Positions 1-6,507 of a stretch of 9,805 nt of DNA are shown here, piece after piece. Under the pieces are notes generated by a model. It was given only the letters and a program-made list of their open reading frames with translations, had not been told where the DNA came from and ran no database searches. Each line of letters begins with the position of its first letter. Positions within the stretch are counted from its first letter, which is position 1. Both the position numbers and the translations under genes were made by a program. Source of the DNA: an uncultured Clostridium sp. (GTDB taxonomy: Bacteria; Bacillota; Clostridia; TANB77; CAG-508); the NCBI GenBank assembly GCA_946498265.1, contig CAMMNR010000058.1, positions 1 through 9,805 of the forward strand, read 5' to 3'.

Positions 1-72
1 TGTAAATAAAATACTAATAAACATAGATATTAAAAAAATTTAATCTTTATTACTGGAATTTTAATTAAATCA

Positions 73-101
73 TTGACAAATTATGTAAATGCATTTATAA
101 T
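73..101 (+). promoter_or_regulatory. Consensus sigma-A promoter of the surface-protein gene
   Basis: A perfect -35 box TTGACA (73-78) and a perfect -10 box TATAAT (96-101) are separated by 17 nt. Transcription would start near 108, leaving a leader of about 65 nt before the Shine-Dalgarno site at 162-168. A promoter this close to consensus suggests strong, largely unregulated transcription. No operator-like repeat is obvious beside it. Confidence 0.85.
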
Positions 102-174
102 GTAATTGTATTTTTATTCAATTTTTTATATTCTTTATCAATCCAATTATCAAAATAGAATAAGGAGGTCTTTG

Positions 175-1527
175 TTGAAACTTAATAAAATTATATTTGC
201 TATTTTTATAGCTGTTTTTATGATTTTTATATCATTTTTTTCAAATTGTGTTTTTTCAAAATATGTTATTGATTCACAAAATCTAGTTGCAAAAATTAAT
301 ATCGACAGATGTTTACCAGAAATTCAATTAATAAATATTGAAAATTCCAATAGAAATTATGAAAGTTATGCTAATAAAAATCATGTAATAACACTAAAAT
401 TTAAAGTTACTGAAAAAAATATTTTAATTAATAATTTTAATTCAAATTACATTAAATTCATGTTGGATGAAACATTTATCTCTCCAAGTTCTGTGAAGAT
501 TAATTTATTATCACATATTAATGATGAAATGATTTATACCATTACTTTATCAGGAATTAGTGGAAATGGCATTCTAAAAATTTATTTTCCTGAAGGAATT
601 ATTGAAGACCAGTCAAATCAGAAATCAAAAGAAGATATTTTTAATACTAACATCAAAATTGATAATGTTTCACCAGTTACCATATTTAAGGAAAGTCTTT
701 TATCTAATGGTAAGTCTTTAGCCAGAATTTCTTGTAATGAAACTATTAGACCAATAAATGGTTGGAGTATATCAACTAATAGTCTCGAGTTATCTAAAGA
801 GTTTAGTAATATCATTTATTATCCTATTACTATAACTGATTTTGCTCAAAATTCTTCTATTGCATATGTCGATATTAAAAATGCTGATTTTATAAAGTTA
901 AATTATGGTATATTCTATGATAGTAATAAATTAGATTTAGTATCTGCTAGTGATATTTCTGGTAAAAGTATTATTTTATCAAATTCCATTCATAAAGTTG
1001 AAACTCTGCTTATAAATTATGAAAATTCTTCAAATCCTTATTTATTGCAAGGTAAGGCTTTCGTCTACACTCACTGGGGTAATGGTGCTCGAGCTGTTTG
1101 TAAATATTCTGAAAATCGTTTTTATCATGGATATAATCCTACTGAAACTGAATGGAGGGATAATTCTTCAAATATTACTTGTCGTATTAATAAAATAAAT
1201 TATCTACAATTTGGTGGTTGTGGATTGAATTATAAAAATGCTACTGCTACAAATGTTAAAAATCCTATTCCTGAAAATATTGCTTCTCAATATTTATATG
1301 GAATTTCTGCTGTTGCATTTTCTTTAAAAGATTATTCTGAATATTCTGTTGTTTATCAAGCTTATGTAAAAGATGTTGGCTGGTTAGCTTGCGCTAGTGA
1401 TGGTCAAGAATTATTTTATGCTTATGCTAAACCAATAAGTGCTTTTCGTATGAATTTGGTTCCAAAATCTGAAAAACAATATTTAATTGATTTTTGGAAT
1501 AAAGATATTGGAACTAATAATATATAA
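175..1527 (+). CDS. Secreted or cell-surface protein with a C-terminal ChW-like segment
   Basis: The predicted protein has 450 aa. The chosen start is TTG at 175, six bases after the Shine-Dalgarno AAGGAGG (162-168). A TTG start at 106 would fall at the predicted transcription start, so it is unlikely. Residues 1-28 form a Sec signal peptide or membrane anchor: a short Lys-containing N-end, a hydrophobic core rich in Phe and Ile, then Ser/Asn/Cys. The middle (about 30-270) looks beta-rich and Ig-like, with stretches such as YANKNHVITLKFKV. A second block near 297-320 has a Trp/His/Gly-rich sequence around THWGNG. The C-terminus has YQAYVKDVGW (about 394-403) followed by ASDGQ, resembling the clostridial hydrophobic W (ChW) repeat, and then a Lys/Trp-rich tail. 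No LPXTG or catalytic motif is visible. I infer an exported adhesin-like or wall-associated protein. It is monocistronic, between its own promoter and terminator. I recall similar proteins from uncultured Clostridia, but the substrate is unknown. Confidence 0.82.
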   Translation: MKLNKIIFAIFIAVFMIFISFFSNCVFSKYVIDSQNLVAKINIDRCLPEIQLINIENSNRNYESYANKNHVITLKFKVTEKNILINNFNSNYIKFMLDETFISPSSVKINLLSHINDEMIYTITLSGISGNGILKIYFPEGIIEDQSNQKSKEDIFNTNIKIDNVSPVTIFKESLLSNGKSLARISCNETIRPINGWSISTNSLELSKEFSNIIYYPITITDFAQNSSIAYVDIKNADFIKLNYGIFYDSNKLDLVSASDISGKSIILSNSIHKVETLLINYENSSNPYLLQGKAFVYTHWGNGARAVCKYSENRFYHGYNPTETEWRDNSSNITCRINKINYLQFGGCGLNYKNATATNVKNPIPENIASQYLYGISAVAFSLKDYSEYSVVYQAYVKDVGWLACASDGQELFYAYAKPISAFRMNLVPKSEKQYLIDFWNKDIGTNNI

Positions 1528-1533
1528 TAGCTA

Positions 1534-1563
1534 ATAAAAGGTAGAAAATTTTCTACCTTTTAT
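1534..1563. terminator. Bidirectional intrinsic terminator between convergent genes
   Basis: This is a perfect 30-bp palindrome with arms of 15 (ATAAAAGGTAGAAAA and its complement). The A-rich and T-rich flanks give a U-tract in both directions. It begins 7 bp after the stop of the upstream plus-strand gene and lies 45 bp beyond the stop of the minus-strand ligase gene, so it can end both transcripts. Confidence 0.9.
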
Positions 1564-1585
1564 CTTGTATTTAATTCTTAAAAGA

Positions 1586-1620
1586 AATGTCTCAGAAAGA
1601 AACGTCCCTAATGAGACATT
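1586..1620 (-). repeat. REP-like palindromic unit, dispersed copy
   Basis: Perfect 9-bp arms AATGTCTCA (1586-1594) and TGAGACATT (1612-1620) flank a 17-nt core. On the minus strand the core reads TTAGGGACGTTTCTTTC. The same design, TGTCTCA - 17 nt with GGGACGTTTC - TGAGACA, occurs twice at 8979-9042 next to a RAYT-type transposase gene. This copy overlaps the last codons of the acyl-CoA ligase gene. It is inferred to be a non-autonomous element mobilised by the Y1 transposase. Confidence 0.75.
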
Positions 1621-3305
1621 AATTCTAAATTTGCTTGTCTTTTTATTTTGTTTGTAGTTGTTTTAATTAATGGTTCTTCTGAAATTTTCATTCCTCTTAT
1701 AGCTTTATATTTTGGCATTATTTTATTTATCTCCTTAATTTTATCTAATAAGACTTTGTGAATTTCTTCGTCTGTTTCTGCTTTATAAGCTTCCTTCATT
1801 GTATCTCTATCGAATATAATTTTTACATTTATTTTTATATCTTCTTTATCATCAGATTGTTGTTTTCCAAAAATAAATGACTCTTTTACTCCCTCTATTT
1901 TATTTACTAAAGCTTCCATTTCTTCTGGAAAGATATTTTTACCATTTTTTAAAACGATTACACTTTTCTTTCTTCCACAAATAAATATATAACCATCTTC
2001 ATCTATTTTAGCTAAATCTCCTGTATGGAACCATCCATCTTCCATAACTTCTTTTGTTGCTTTTTCATCTTGATAATATCCAAGCATGATATTTGGTCCT
2101 TTTACAGTAAGTTCTCCCATTCCTTCTTCATTTGCATCATCAATTCTTGCTTTTACATGAGGAAGTGGTTTTCCTATTGAACCTACTCTAAAGTTTTCAT
2201 CTGTTTCTACTCCTATTACTGGAGAAGTTTCAGTTAATCCATATCCTTGACATAAGTTAATTCCCCAGTCTCTGAATGCATATTCTACTTCTTTATCTAA
2301 TGCTGCTGCTCCACTAACAAATAGTTTTATATTTCCACCAAATATATTATGAATGTCTTTAAATATTTCTTTCTTTTCTGCCATTGATTTATCTCTATTT
2401 TCTTCCATTAATTTTTTAACCGCTTCTAATTTTCCTTGTTTCTCAAGATTTTTTAGAATTGTTTTATACATACTTTCATAAATTGCTGGAACAAATGAAG
2501 CAAAAGTAATTCTATATTCATTTAAATTCTCTACAATATGTCTTATTCCTTCACAGAATGATCTTTCTGCTCCTATGTATAATGAATATAGCATTCCTAC
2601 AGTACATTCAAAAACATGATGCAATGGTAAAAATGATAGTATTTTATCGCTTGAATCTATTGTAAGTACAGATGCAAAATCCATTACATTTGATACCAAA
2701 TTTTTATGTGATAAAGCAACTACTTTAGATTTTGACGTAGTTCCAGATGTAAATAACATTATATTCATTTCTTCTGGATTTATCTTTGAGTCTAAAAATT
2801 CTCTGTTACCTTCTTCTATTAGTTTTTTTCCTTTTTCTATTAATTCTTTTTCTGAATAGATTCCTTCATCATGTATGTCTGTATCCATTGATATTAAATG
2901 TTTTAATTTGTTCTTTTCACTAAATCTTATTGTTTTAATTCTTTCTTCATATTTTTTAGAGTAAAAAATTGCTTCAACATCAGATCTTTCTATCAGTTCT
3001 TCTAGTTCATTATCTGGAAGTGATCTGTCTAATGGAACTACTATCCCTGTACCGCATACAACTGATAAATATGCTAATTCCCATTCATATCTATTTTCCC
3101 CGATAACTGCTATTCTTTTTCCCTTTAGTCCTAAACTAATTAATGCTGTACCTAAACAATTTATCATATCTCTTATTTCTTTATGTGTATATGTTTTGTA
3201 TTTTCCTTCTCCTATCTTTATTTTATAACCTGGTCTATCTCCATATAGTTTTCCTGTTTTTTCTAACATATCTTTTAAATCTGTTACTTCTATAACGTTC
3301 TTCAT
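1608..3305 (-). CDS. Long-chain acyl-CoA synthetase-type AMP-dependent ligase
   Basis: This 565-aa protein belongs to the ANL (acyl-adenylating) superfamily. It is expected to activate a carboxylic acid, probably a fatty acid, as an acyl-AMP and transfer it to CoA in the cytoplasm. The N-terminal domain carries the phosphate-binding loop LFTSGTTSKSK (184-194), in which Ser/Lys replace the usual Gly-x-Pro-Lys. It also has PLHH (227-230) and the adenine-binding GYGLTET (354-360). The ribose-binding TGD is at 428-430, followed by the hinge region DGYIFICGRKKSVI (437-450). The C-terminal catalytic lysine is likely K553 in TTTNKIKR. All core motifs are intact and the length is normal. The Shine-Dalgarno AAAGGA is rather far (about 12 nt) from the ATG. 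The gene is transcribed alone from its own promoter. The final residues MSH and the TAG stop are encoded by a REP-like palindrome. The substrate cannot be read from the sequence. Confidence 0.9.
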   Translation of the reverse strand: MKNVIEVTDLKDMLEKTGKLYGDRPGYKIKIGEGKYKTYTHKEIRDMINCLGTALISLGLKGKRIAVIGENRYEWELAYLSVVCGTGIVVPLDRSLPDNELEELIERSDVEAIFYSKKYEERIKTIRFSEKNKLKHLISMDTDIHDEGIYSEKELIEKGKKLIEEGNREFLDSKINPEEMNIMLFTSGTTSKSKVVALSHKNLVSNVMDFASVLTIDSSDKILSFLPLHHVFECTVGMLYSLYIGAERSFCEGIRHIVENLNEYRITFASFVPAIYESMYKTILKNLEKQGKLEAVKKLMEENRDKSMAEKKEIFKDIHNIFGGNIKLFVSGAAALDKEVEYAFRDWGINLCQGYGLTETSPVIGVETDENFRVGSIGKPLPHVKARIDDANEEGMGELTVKGPNIMLGYYQDEKATKEVMEDGWFHTGDLAKIDEDGYIFICGRKKSVIVLKNGKNIFPEEMEALVNKIEGVKESFIFGKQQSDDKEDIKINVKIIFDRDTMKEAYKAETDEEIHKVLLDKIKEINKIMPKYKAIRGMKISEEPLIKTTTNKIKRQANLELMSH

Positions 3306-3392
3306 TTTTTTATATCATCCTTTCTAAAATCTTCTGTTTTGAAAAAATTATAATATTTTTTACTTTTCTTTTATTATTTTTTAATCTTACAC

Positions 3393-3421
3393 ATTATACT
3401 ACTTTTTAATTTTAGTATCAA
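3393..3421 (-). promoter_or_regulatory. Sigma-A promoter of the acyl-CoA ligase gene
   Basis: On the minus strand, TTGATA (3421-3416), a 17-nt spacer and TATAAT (3398-3393) form a near-consensus promoter. The start would be near 3386, giving a leader of about 80 nt before the ligase ATG. The leader is A/T-rich and has no convincing riboswitch or operator. Confidence 0.75.
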
Positions 3422-3439
3422 TAAACTGACCAGGTATTA

Positions 3440-3556
3440 TTATACTTTTACTCCTAGTAAGCTAATTATTTCTATTGCTTGAAATTGGTTTATTGTTGCC
3501 CCTTTTATATCTTCAATGGATACAACAATTCCTTCAATTATACTATCTGATTTCCA
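3440..3556 (-). pseudogene. Orphan 38-codon reading-frame tail, unrecognised
   Basis: This is an open stretch of 38 codons ending in TAA, with a TAG immediately upstream and no start codon or ribosome site of its own. The peptide begins WKSDSIIEG and ends SLLGVKV, with protein-like composition (IEDIKG, FQAIEII). It starts inside the last codons of the truncated MBL-fold gene but in another frame. It could be the C-terminus of an unrelated gene joined by a deletion, or a shifted and diverged end of the hydrolase. I do not recognise the family. Confidence 0.35.
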
Positions 3557-4281
3557 CTAAAATATTTTTTAGATTCTTCTGTATACAATTTTTTTCTATT
3601 TTTTAAGTCATTATCATCTGAATGATACAAAACTAAATTTTTTATATTTAAGCTTTCTGCTATTTGTGATGCTGTTTTCACTGTTGAGTGCATTTTTTCA
3701 TATGGTTTGTATATATCTGCTTCTGAATCTAAGCACATTGCTTCATGTAATAGCCAGTCTGCATTTTCTACTTCATCTCTTAATTTTTCATCAAATGTTT
3801 CATCACCCAAAAATACAAATGTCTTTCCGTTTTCTAATGTTGTTTTAAAGCCAAATTGTCTATCTTTTTTTGCATGTACATCTAAAAATTTAATATTATA
3901 ATTTAGTATTTGTATGTTTTCTTTATCTTCTACAATATGAAAGATAATTCTATCGTCAATTAGTTTAGTGAATTTTGTTGGCAAAACTTCAAACATTATT
4001 TTTCTAATTGTACCCTCCAATTCTTTATGCATGTATACATTAAGATTTCCTTCATAATTATTATTACTGAAAAATTTTTGTGAATATCTTATAATCCAAA
4101 ACATTCCTAATATGTGATCTGTATGTTTATGTGATAGAATTATATTATGTATTTTTCTAAAATCTATATTTGCATCTCTTAATTGTTTTATTATTTGTAA
4201 GCCTCCTCCAGTATCTACTATTTTAATATATATTTTAAGGCGTTCAAATTGAACGCCGCATTGGTTATGGCTTAATAACAT
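3538..4281 (-). pseudogene. MBL-fold metallo-hydrolase, both ends abnormal
   Basis: The open frame has 247 codons. The metallo-beta-lactamase fold core is intact: HKHTDH (51-56) for metal binding, H136 in FLDVHA, the bridging Asp in FLGDE (D160), HE (179-180), H198 in EKMHST, and LYH (H220). The family resembles RNase Z/YhfI-like hydrolases. From memory of the family, an N-terminal strand of the type MKxxxLGTGxA should precede IVDTGGG. Here residues 1-20 (MLLSHNQCGV...) are unlike that and include a palindrome. The family usually ends in about 12 more residues after YFSGN, whereas this frame stops after QIV. No Shine-Dalgarno site precedes the ATG, and the frame overlaps the upstream pseudogene by 17 bp. 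It is therefore probably inactive, though a functional shortened enzyme cannot be excluded. Confidence 0.65.
4239..4257. repeat. Perfect 19-bp palindrome, GC-rich
   Basis: GGCGTTCAAATTGAACGCC has 9-bp perfect arms around a single central base. It is strikingly GC-rich at its ends for this region. It lies at the point where the MBL-fold protein stops resembling its family. It could be an operator, a hairpin or a scar of an inserted element. No second copy was seen in the window. Confidence 0.7.
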
Positions 4282-4654
4282 TTTCCATATTTTTTGCTTC
4301 TTTTAAAATTGTTCTTCCTATCTCTCTTACTTCTTCTTTCGATAGGTCTACCACCCTAGATAGTGTTACAGAAAAACTATCTCTTCTTGTATTTACAACG
4401 CAGTAACCAACCAAAGAAGAAGAAAGATTTGATGAGTATATAATTATTAAATCAAAACTGTAAATTCCTTCATCAATTTATGCTACTTTTATTCCTGTAT
4501 CTACAACATCTCTTACAAATGGATTTCATACATAATCAGTATCATGATTGTAAATACAAAAAAGTAGTATCACCCAGAAACCTCCATATATTAATACAAT
4601 AGATAATATTACCTTAAATATTAGTTTAAAATCTTCCCACATATTCCTTAACAT
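4265..4654 (-). pseudogene. Small membrane-anchored protein, two nonsense codons
   Basis: One continuous reading frame of 129 codons begins at ATG 4654, about 8 nt after a strong GGAGGAG. It ends at TAA 4267-4265 and is broken by in-frame TGA (4528-4526, codon 43) and TAA (4480-4478, codon 59). No frameshift is needed. The N-terminus (MLRNMWEDFK) is followed by one hydrophobic membrane segment at about 11-34. The remaining C-terminal part is soluble and includes SLVGYCVVNTRRDSF and VDLSKEEVREIGRTI. The frame still reads as a sensible protein on both sides of each stop, which points to recent inactivation. The family is not recognised. The 3' end overlaps the start of the hydrolase frame. Confidence 0.7.
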
Positions 4655-4726
4655 ATTCCATGCTCCTCCAATCTATTTTTCTTTTGTAATATTTTGTCAA
4701 ATTTTAATATATTTTATCATTTGTTC

Positions 4727-4831
4727 TTATTCTCTGCAATATGTTTTTATAATATACTCAACTTGTTCGCTTGATAATCTATTATTTATTTTTGCTAAAC
4801 CAAAAAGTGTTATTATATCTTTCCATTTCAT
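4727..4831 (-). CDS. Possible 34-aa small protein or gene remnant
   Basis: A short frame starts at ATG 4831 and encodes MKWKDIITLFGLAKINNR and so on, ending TYCRE. It continues open upstream for about 12 codons to a TAG, without a start. AAGGA lies about 12 nt before the ATG, which is too far for a good ribosome site. The composition is protein-like and amphipathic. It may be the C-terminus of a lost gene. It is divergent from the regulator gene that starts 75 bp away. No function can be assigned. Confidence 0.3.
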   Translation of the reverse strand: MKWKDIITLFGLAKINNRLSSEQVEYIIKTYCRE

Positions 4832-4846
4832 ACTTTTACAATGTCC

Positions 4847-4874
4847 TTGAGCTGCTTCTTCTATATTCTACAAT
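4847..4874 (+). promoter_or_regulatory. Candidate promoter of the XRE-type regulator
   Basis: TTGAGC (4847-4852), 16 nt, TACAAT (4869-4874). This would start transcription near 4881, about 12 nt upstream of the ribosome site AAGGAG (4893-4898). The boxes are acceptable but not perfect. Confidence 0.45.
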
Positions 4875-4906
4875 TTCTTGAAATATATAAAAAAGGAGAT
4901 TTTTGT

Positions 4907-5160
4907 ATGGATTTATCACAGGCAGTTAGAATAAGAATATCAAATTTAATAGAAGAAAAAAATATAAATGTTTCAAAACTTAGTAAACTTGCAGGAATCT
5001 CACGTTCAACATTATCTACATTTTTAGCAGGTAAAAGAAAGATAATTAGACTTGATATGATAGAATATATATGTGAAAACTTGAATACGAAATTAAAAGA
5101 TTTTTTGATGATGAGATATTTGATAATATAGAAATGGAAGATGAAAGTTATACACTATAA
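4907..5160 (+). pseudogene. XRE-family (Cro/CI) HTH regulator, probable C-terminal frameshift
   Basis: The start is ATG 4907, eight nt after GGAG of AAGGAG (4893-4898). An in-frame ATG at 4841 lies upstream of the candidate promoter and has no ribosome site. As written the protein has 74 aa and stops at 5131. Residues about 8-70 form a Cro/CI-type helix-turn-helix, with VSKLSKLAGISRSTLSTFLAG as helices 2 and 3 and then ICENLNTKLKDF. The end, LMMRYLII, is not family-like. Adding one T to the run of six at 5101-5106 changes it to FFDDEIFDNIEMEDESYTL with a stop at 5160. That acidic tail is typical of small clostridial XRE proteins. The DNA-binding part is intact, so the short form may still bind DNA. 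A homopolymer sequencing or assembly error is the simplest explanation. Confidence 0.75.
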
Positions 5161-5209
5161 ATATATTTTTTAATTTTCCATATAATTTTTTAATTTTATA
5201 TAATAAATT

Positions 5210-5243
5210 AAACCTAGTAATTTTCTACTAGGTTTCTTTTTCT
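5210..5243 (+). terminator. Intrinsic terminator after the XRE regulator
   Basis: A perfect 10-bp stem AAACCTAGTA (5210-5219) / TACTAGGTTT (5226-5235) with a 6-nt loop is followed by CTTTTTCTT. On the minus strand the same hairpin is followed by TTTAATTT, so it may also end the tRNA transcript. Confidence 0.85.
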
Positions 5244-5325
5244 TAATAATACTACAATTTTACATTTACGGCAAACCCACCGTATAAAGTAATATATATT
5301 GTTCGTATTATCACTAGATGGCTGG

Positions 5326-5367
5326 GCATTATTACCCATATTTGAACATTTTGTGTTCGCATAATGC
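5326..5367 (-). other. Nested hairpin in the tRNA-Gln 3' trailer
   Basis: The outer arms GCATTAT (5326-5332) and ATAATGC (5361-5367) enclose inner arms GAACA (5344-5348) and TGTTC (5354-5358) with a 5-nt loop. The structure starts 5 nt downstream of the encoded CCA of tRNA-Gln. It may act in 3' processing or be the remains of an element. The rest of 5244-5372 shows no coding frame, only a weak hairpin TACGG/CCGTA near 5267-5285. Confidence 0.45.
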
Positions 5368-5372
5368 TTATT

Positions 5373-5447
5373 TGGCTGGGCTGGTAAGATTCGAACTTAC
5401 GCATGCCAGAGTCAAAGTCTGGTGCCTTACCGCTTGGCTACAGCCCA
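5373..5447 (-). tRNA. tRNA-Gln (anticodon TTG)
   Basis: The acceptor stem TGGGCTG pairs with CAGCCCA. The discriminator G (5376) and encoded CCA (5375-5373) follow. The anticodon loop CTTTGAC (5417-5411) gives anticodon TTG. The T-arm is GTAAG/TTCGAAT/CTTAC. Discriminator G fits bacterial tRNA-Gln. It is cotranscribed with tRNA-His, 13 nt upstream. Confidence 0.97.
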
Positions 5448-5460
5448 ATGTTAAATTAAA

Positions 5461-5538
5461 TGGGGTGGAAGATGGGACTCGAACCCACGGTCTCCAGTGC
5501 CACAAACTGGCGCGTTAACCAGCTACGCTACATCCACC
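5461..5538 (-). tRNA. tRNA-His (anticodon GTG)
   Basis: The anticodon loop TTGTGGC (5505-5499) sits on a CCAGT/ACTGG stem, giving GTG. A genomically encoded extra 5' G (5538) faces C73 (5464), the identity element of histidine tRNAs, and CCA is encoded (5463-5461). The acceptor stem GTGGATG/CTTCCAC has one T-T mismatch at pair 6-67, and the rest pairs fully. The T-arm is GTGGG/TTCGAGT/CCCAT. Confidence 0.97.
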
Positions 5539-5573
5539 GTTATTTTTCATGTTTATTTCTAAACACATTTATT

Positions 5574-5603
5574 ATTTTACCCTATTTGCACCCCATTTGT
5601 CAA
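5574..5603 (-). promoter_or_regulatory. Promoter of the tRNA-His/tRNA-Gln pair
   Basis: On the minus strand, perfect TTGACA (5603-5598), an 18-nt spacer and TAAAAT (5579-5574). Transcription would begin near 5567, about 29 nt before tRNA-His. The spacer is G-rich (GGGGTG), unlike the surroundings. Confidence 0.75.
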
Positions 5604-5701
5604 CTATTTTACAATTTTTTATATCATTTTTTTATATTATTTTTAATTTATATCTTTAATACTTATATATTTTACCAAAATCCATAAAATTATTCTAAAG
5701 T

Positions 5702-6499
5702 TTAATAACTTGAATCTAACCCATATTGTGAATACATCCATGACATATAATCAAATGGTGTTAAAGTTTCTGGTAATCCATAATCCACTCCATAAGTTTC
5801 TACTCTTATTGAAGTAATCTTTGGTGGATTAACTGGTGTACTTACTTCTGCATTTTCATCAGTAGTTCCATCTTCTGATTCTGCTGCTTTTACTTCTACA
5901 TTTTCTATTTGATGTACCACATCTAATCCTTCTATTACTTTACCAAATGATGTATAATATCCATTTAATGAAGAGCTTTCTTTTGTCATTATAAAGAATT
6001 GAGAACTTCCAGAATTATATGATTCTTCTGCTAATGCTGATGAATATGAGGTATAATCTGATCTTGCCATTGCAAGTACACCTTCTTCAAATTTTAAATT
6101 ATTATCTACTCCATTTGCAAAGAATTCTCCTTTTATTGTATATTCTGTATCTTCTCCTCCATCTTTTAAGTCTGCAATTTTCGCAGAACCTGACCCATCA
6201 CCATTTGGGTCTCCACCTTGTATCATAAAGTCTTTTACTATTCTATGGAATGTTAAACCATCATAAAATCCTCTATTTGCAAGTGTTACAAAGTTTGCTA
6301 CTGTTTCTGGTGCTAGATCTGGATATAATTCCATTTTTATTGTTCCAAAATTTTCTACTTCCATTGTTGCTATTGGATTTTTTACCTCCATTGTAGCTTT
6401 TTGATAATATCCATATGCAACTACTCCTATTAATACTATTACTAAAATTAAAGCTATTATCCATATAATGTTTTTTACTTTTTTCATTTTCTTTATCAT
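5702..6499 (-). CDS. Membrane-anchored cyclophilin-type peptidyl-prolyl isomerase
   Basis: This 265-aa protein is expected to catalyse cis-trans isomerisation of prolyl bonds outside the membrane. A Lys-rich N-end and one hydrophobic segment (about 10-30) form an uncleaved anchor. No lipobox Cys is present. The cyclophilin domain spans about 44-235: VANFVTLANRGFYDGLTFHR, then the catalytic Arg in FHRIVKDFMIQGGDP (84-98), FEEGVLAMAR (137-146), and SGSSQFFI (163-170). An acidic linker (ESEDGTTDENAE, about 208-219) and a Tyr-rich tail follow. It begins 8 bp after the disA stop and is the last gene of the operon. AAGGAAGG abuts the first ATG, which is unusually close. ATG 6487 (residue 5), about 12 nt downstream, is an alternative start. 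I see no clear terminator after it. Confidence 0.93.
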   Translation of the reverse strand: MIKKMKKVKNIIWIIALILVIVLIGVVAYGYYQKATMEVKNPIATMEVENFGTIKMELYPDLAPETVANFVTLANRGFYDGLTFHRIVKDFMIQGGDPNGDGSGSAKIADLKDGGEDTEYTIKGEFFANGVDNNLKFEEGVLAMARSDYTSYSSALAEESYNSGSSQFFIMTKESSSLNGYYTSFGKVIEGLDVVHQIENVEVKAAESEDGTTDENAEVSTPVNPPKITSIRVETYGVDYGLPETLTPFDYMSWMYSQYGLDSSY

Positions 6500-6507
6500 C
6501 CTTCCTT

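Noticed and set aside
106..174. Longer N-terminus of the surface protein starting at TTG 106
   Set aside because: It would begin at the predicted transcription start and has no ribosome site. AAGGAGG at 162-168 places the start at 175.
4526..4528. TGA read as tryptophan (alternative genetic code)
   Set aside because: A TAA stop follows in the same frame, and intact genes here use TGG for Trp and show no internal TGA.
4841..4906. Longer N-terminus of the XRE regulator starting at ATG 4841
   Set aside because: It lies upstream of the candidate promoter and lacks a ribosome site, while ATG 4907 has AAGGAG at good spacing.
5318..5687. Plus-strand open frames across the tRNA region
   Set aside because: They run through both tRNA genes on the opposite strand and have no ribosome site.
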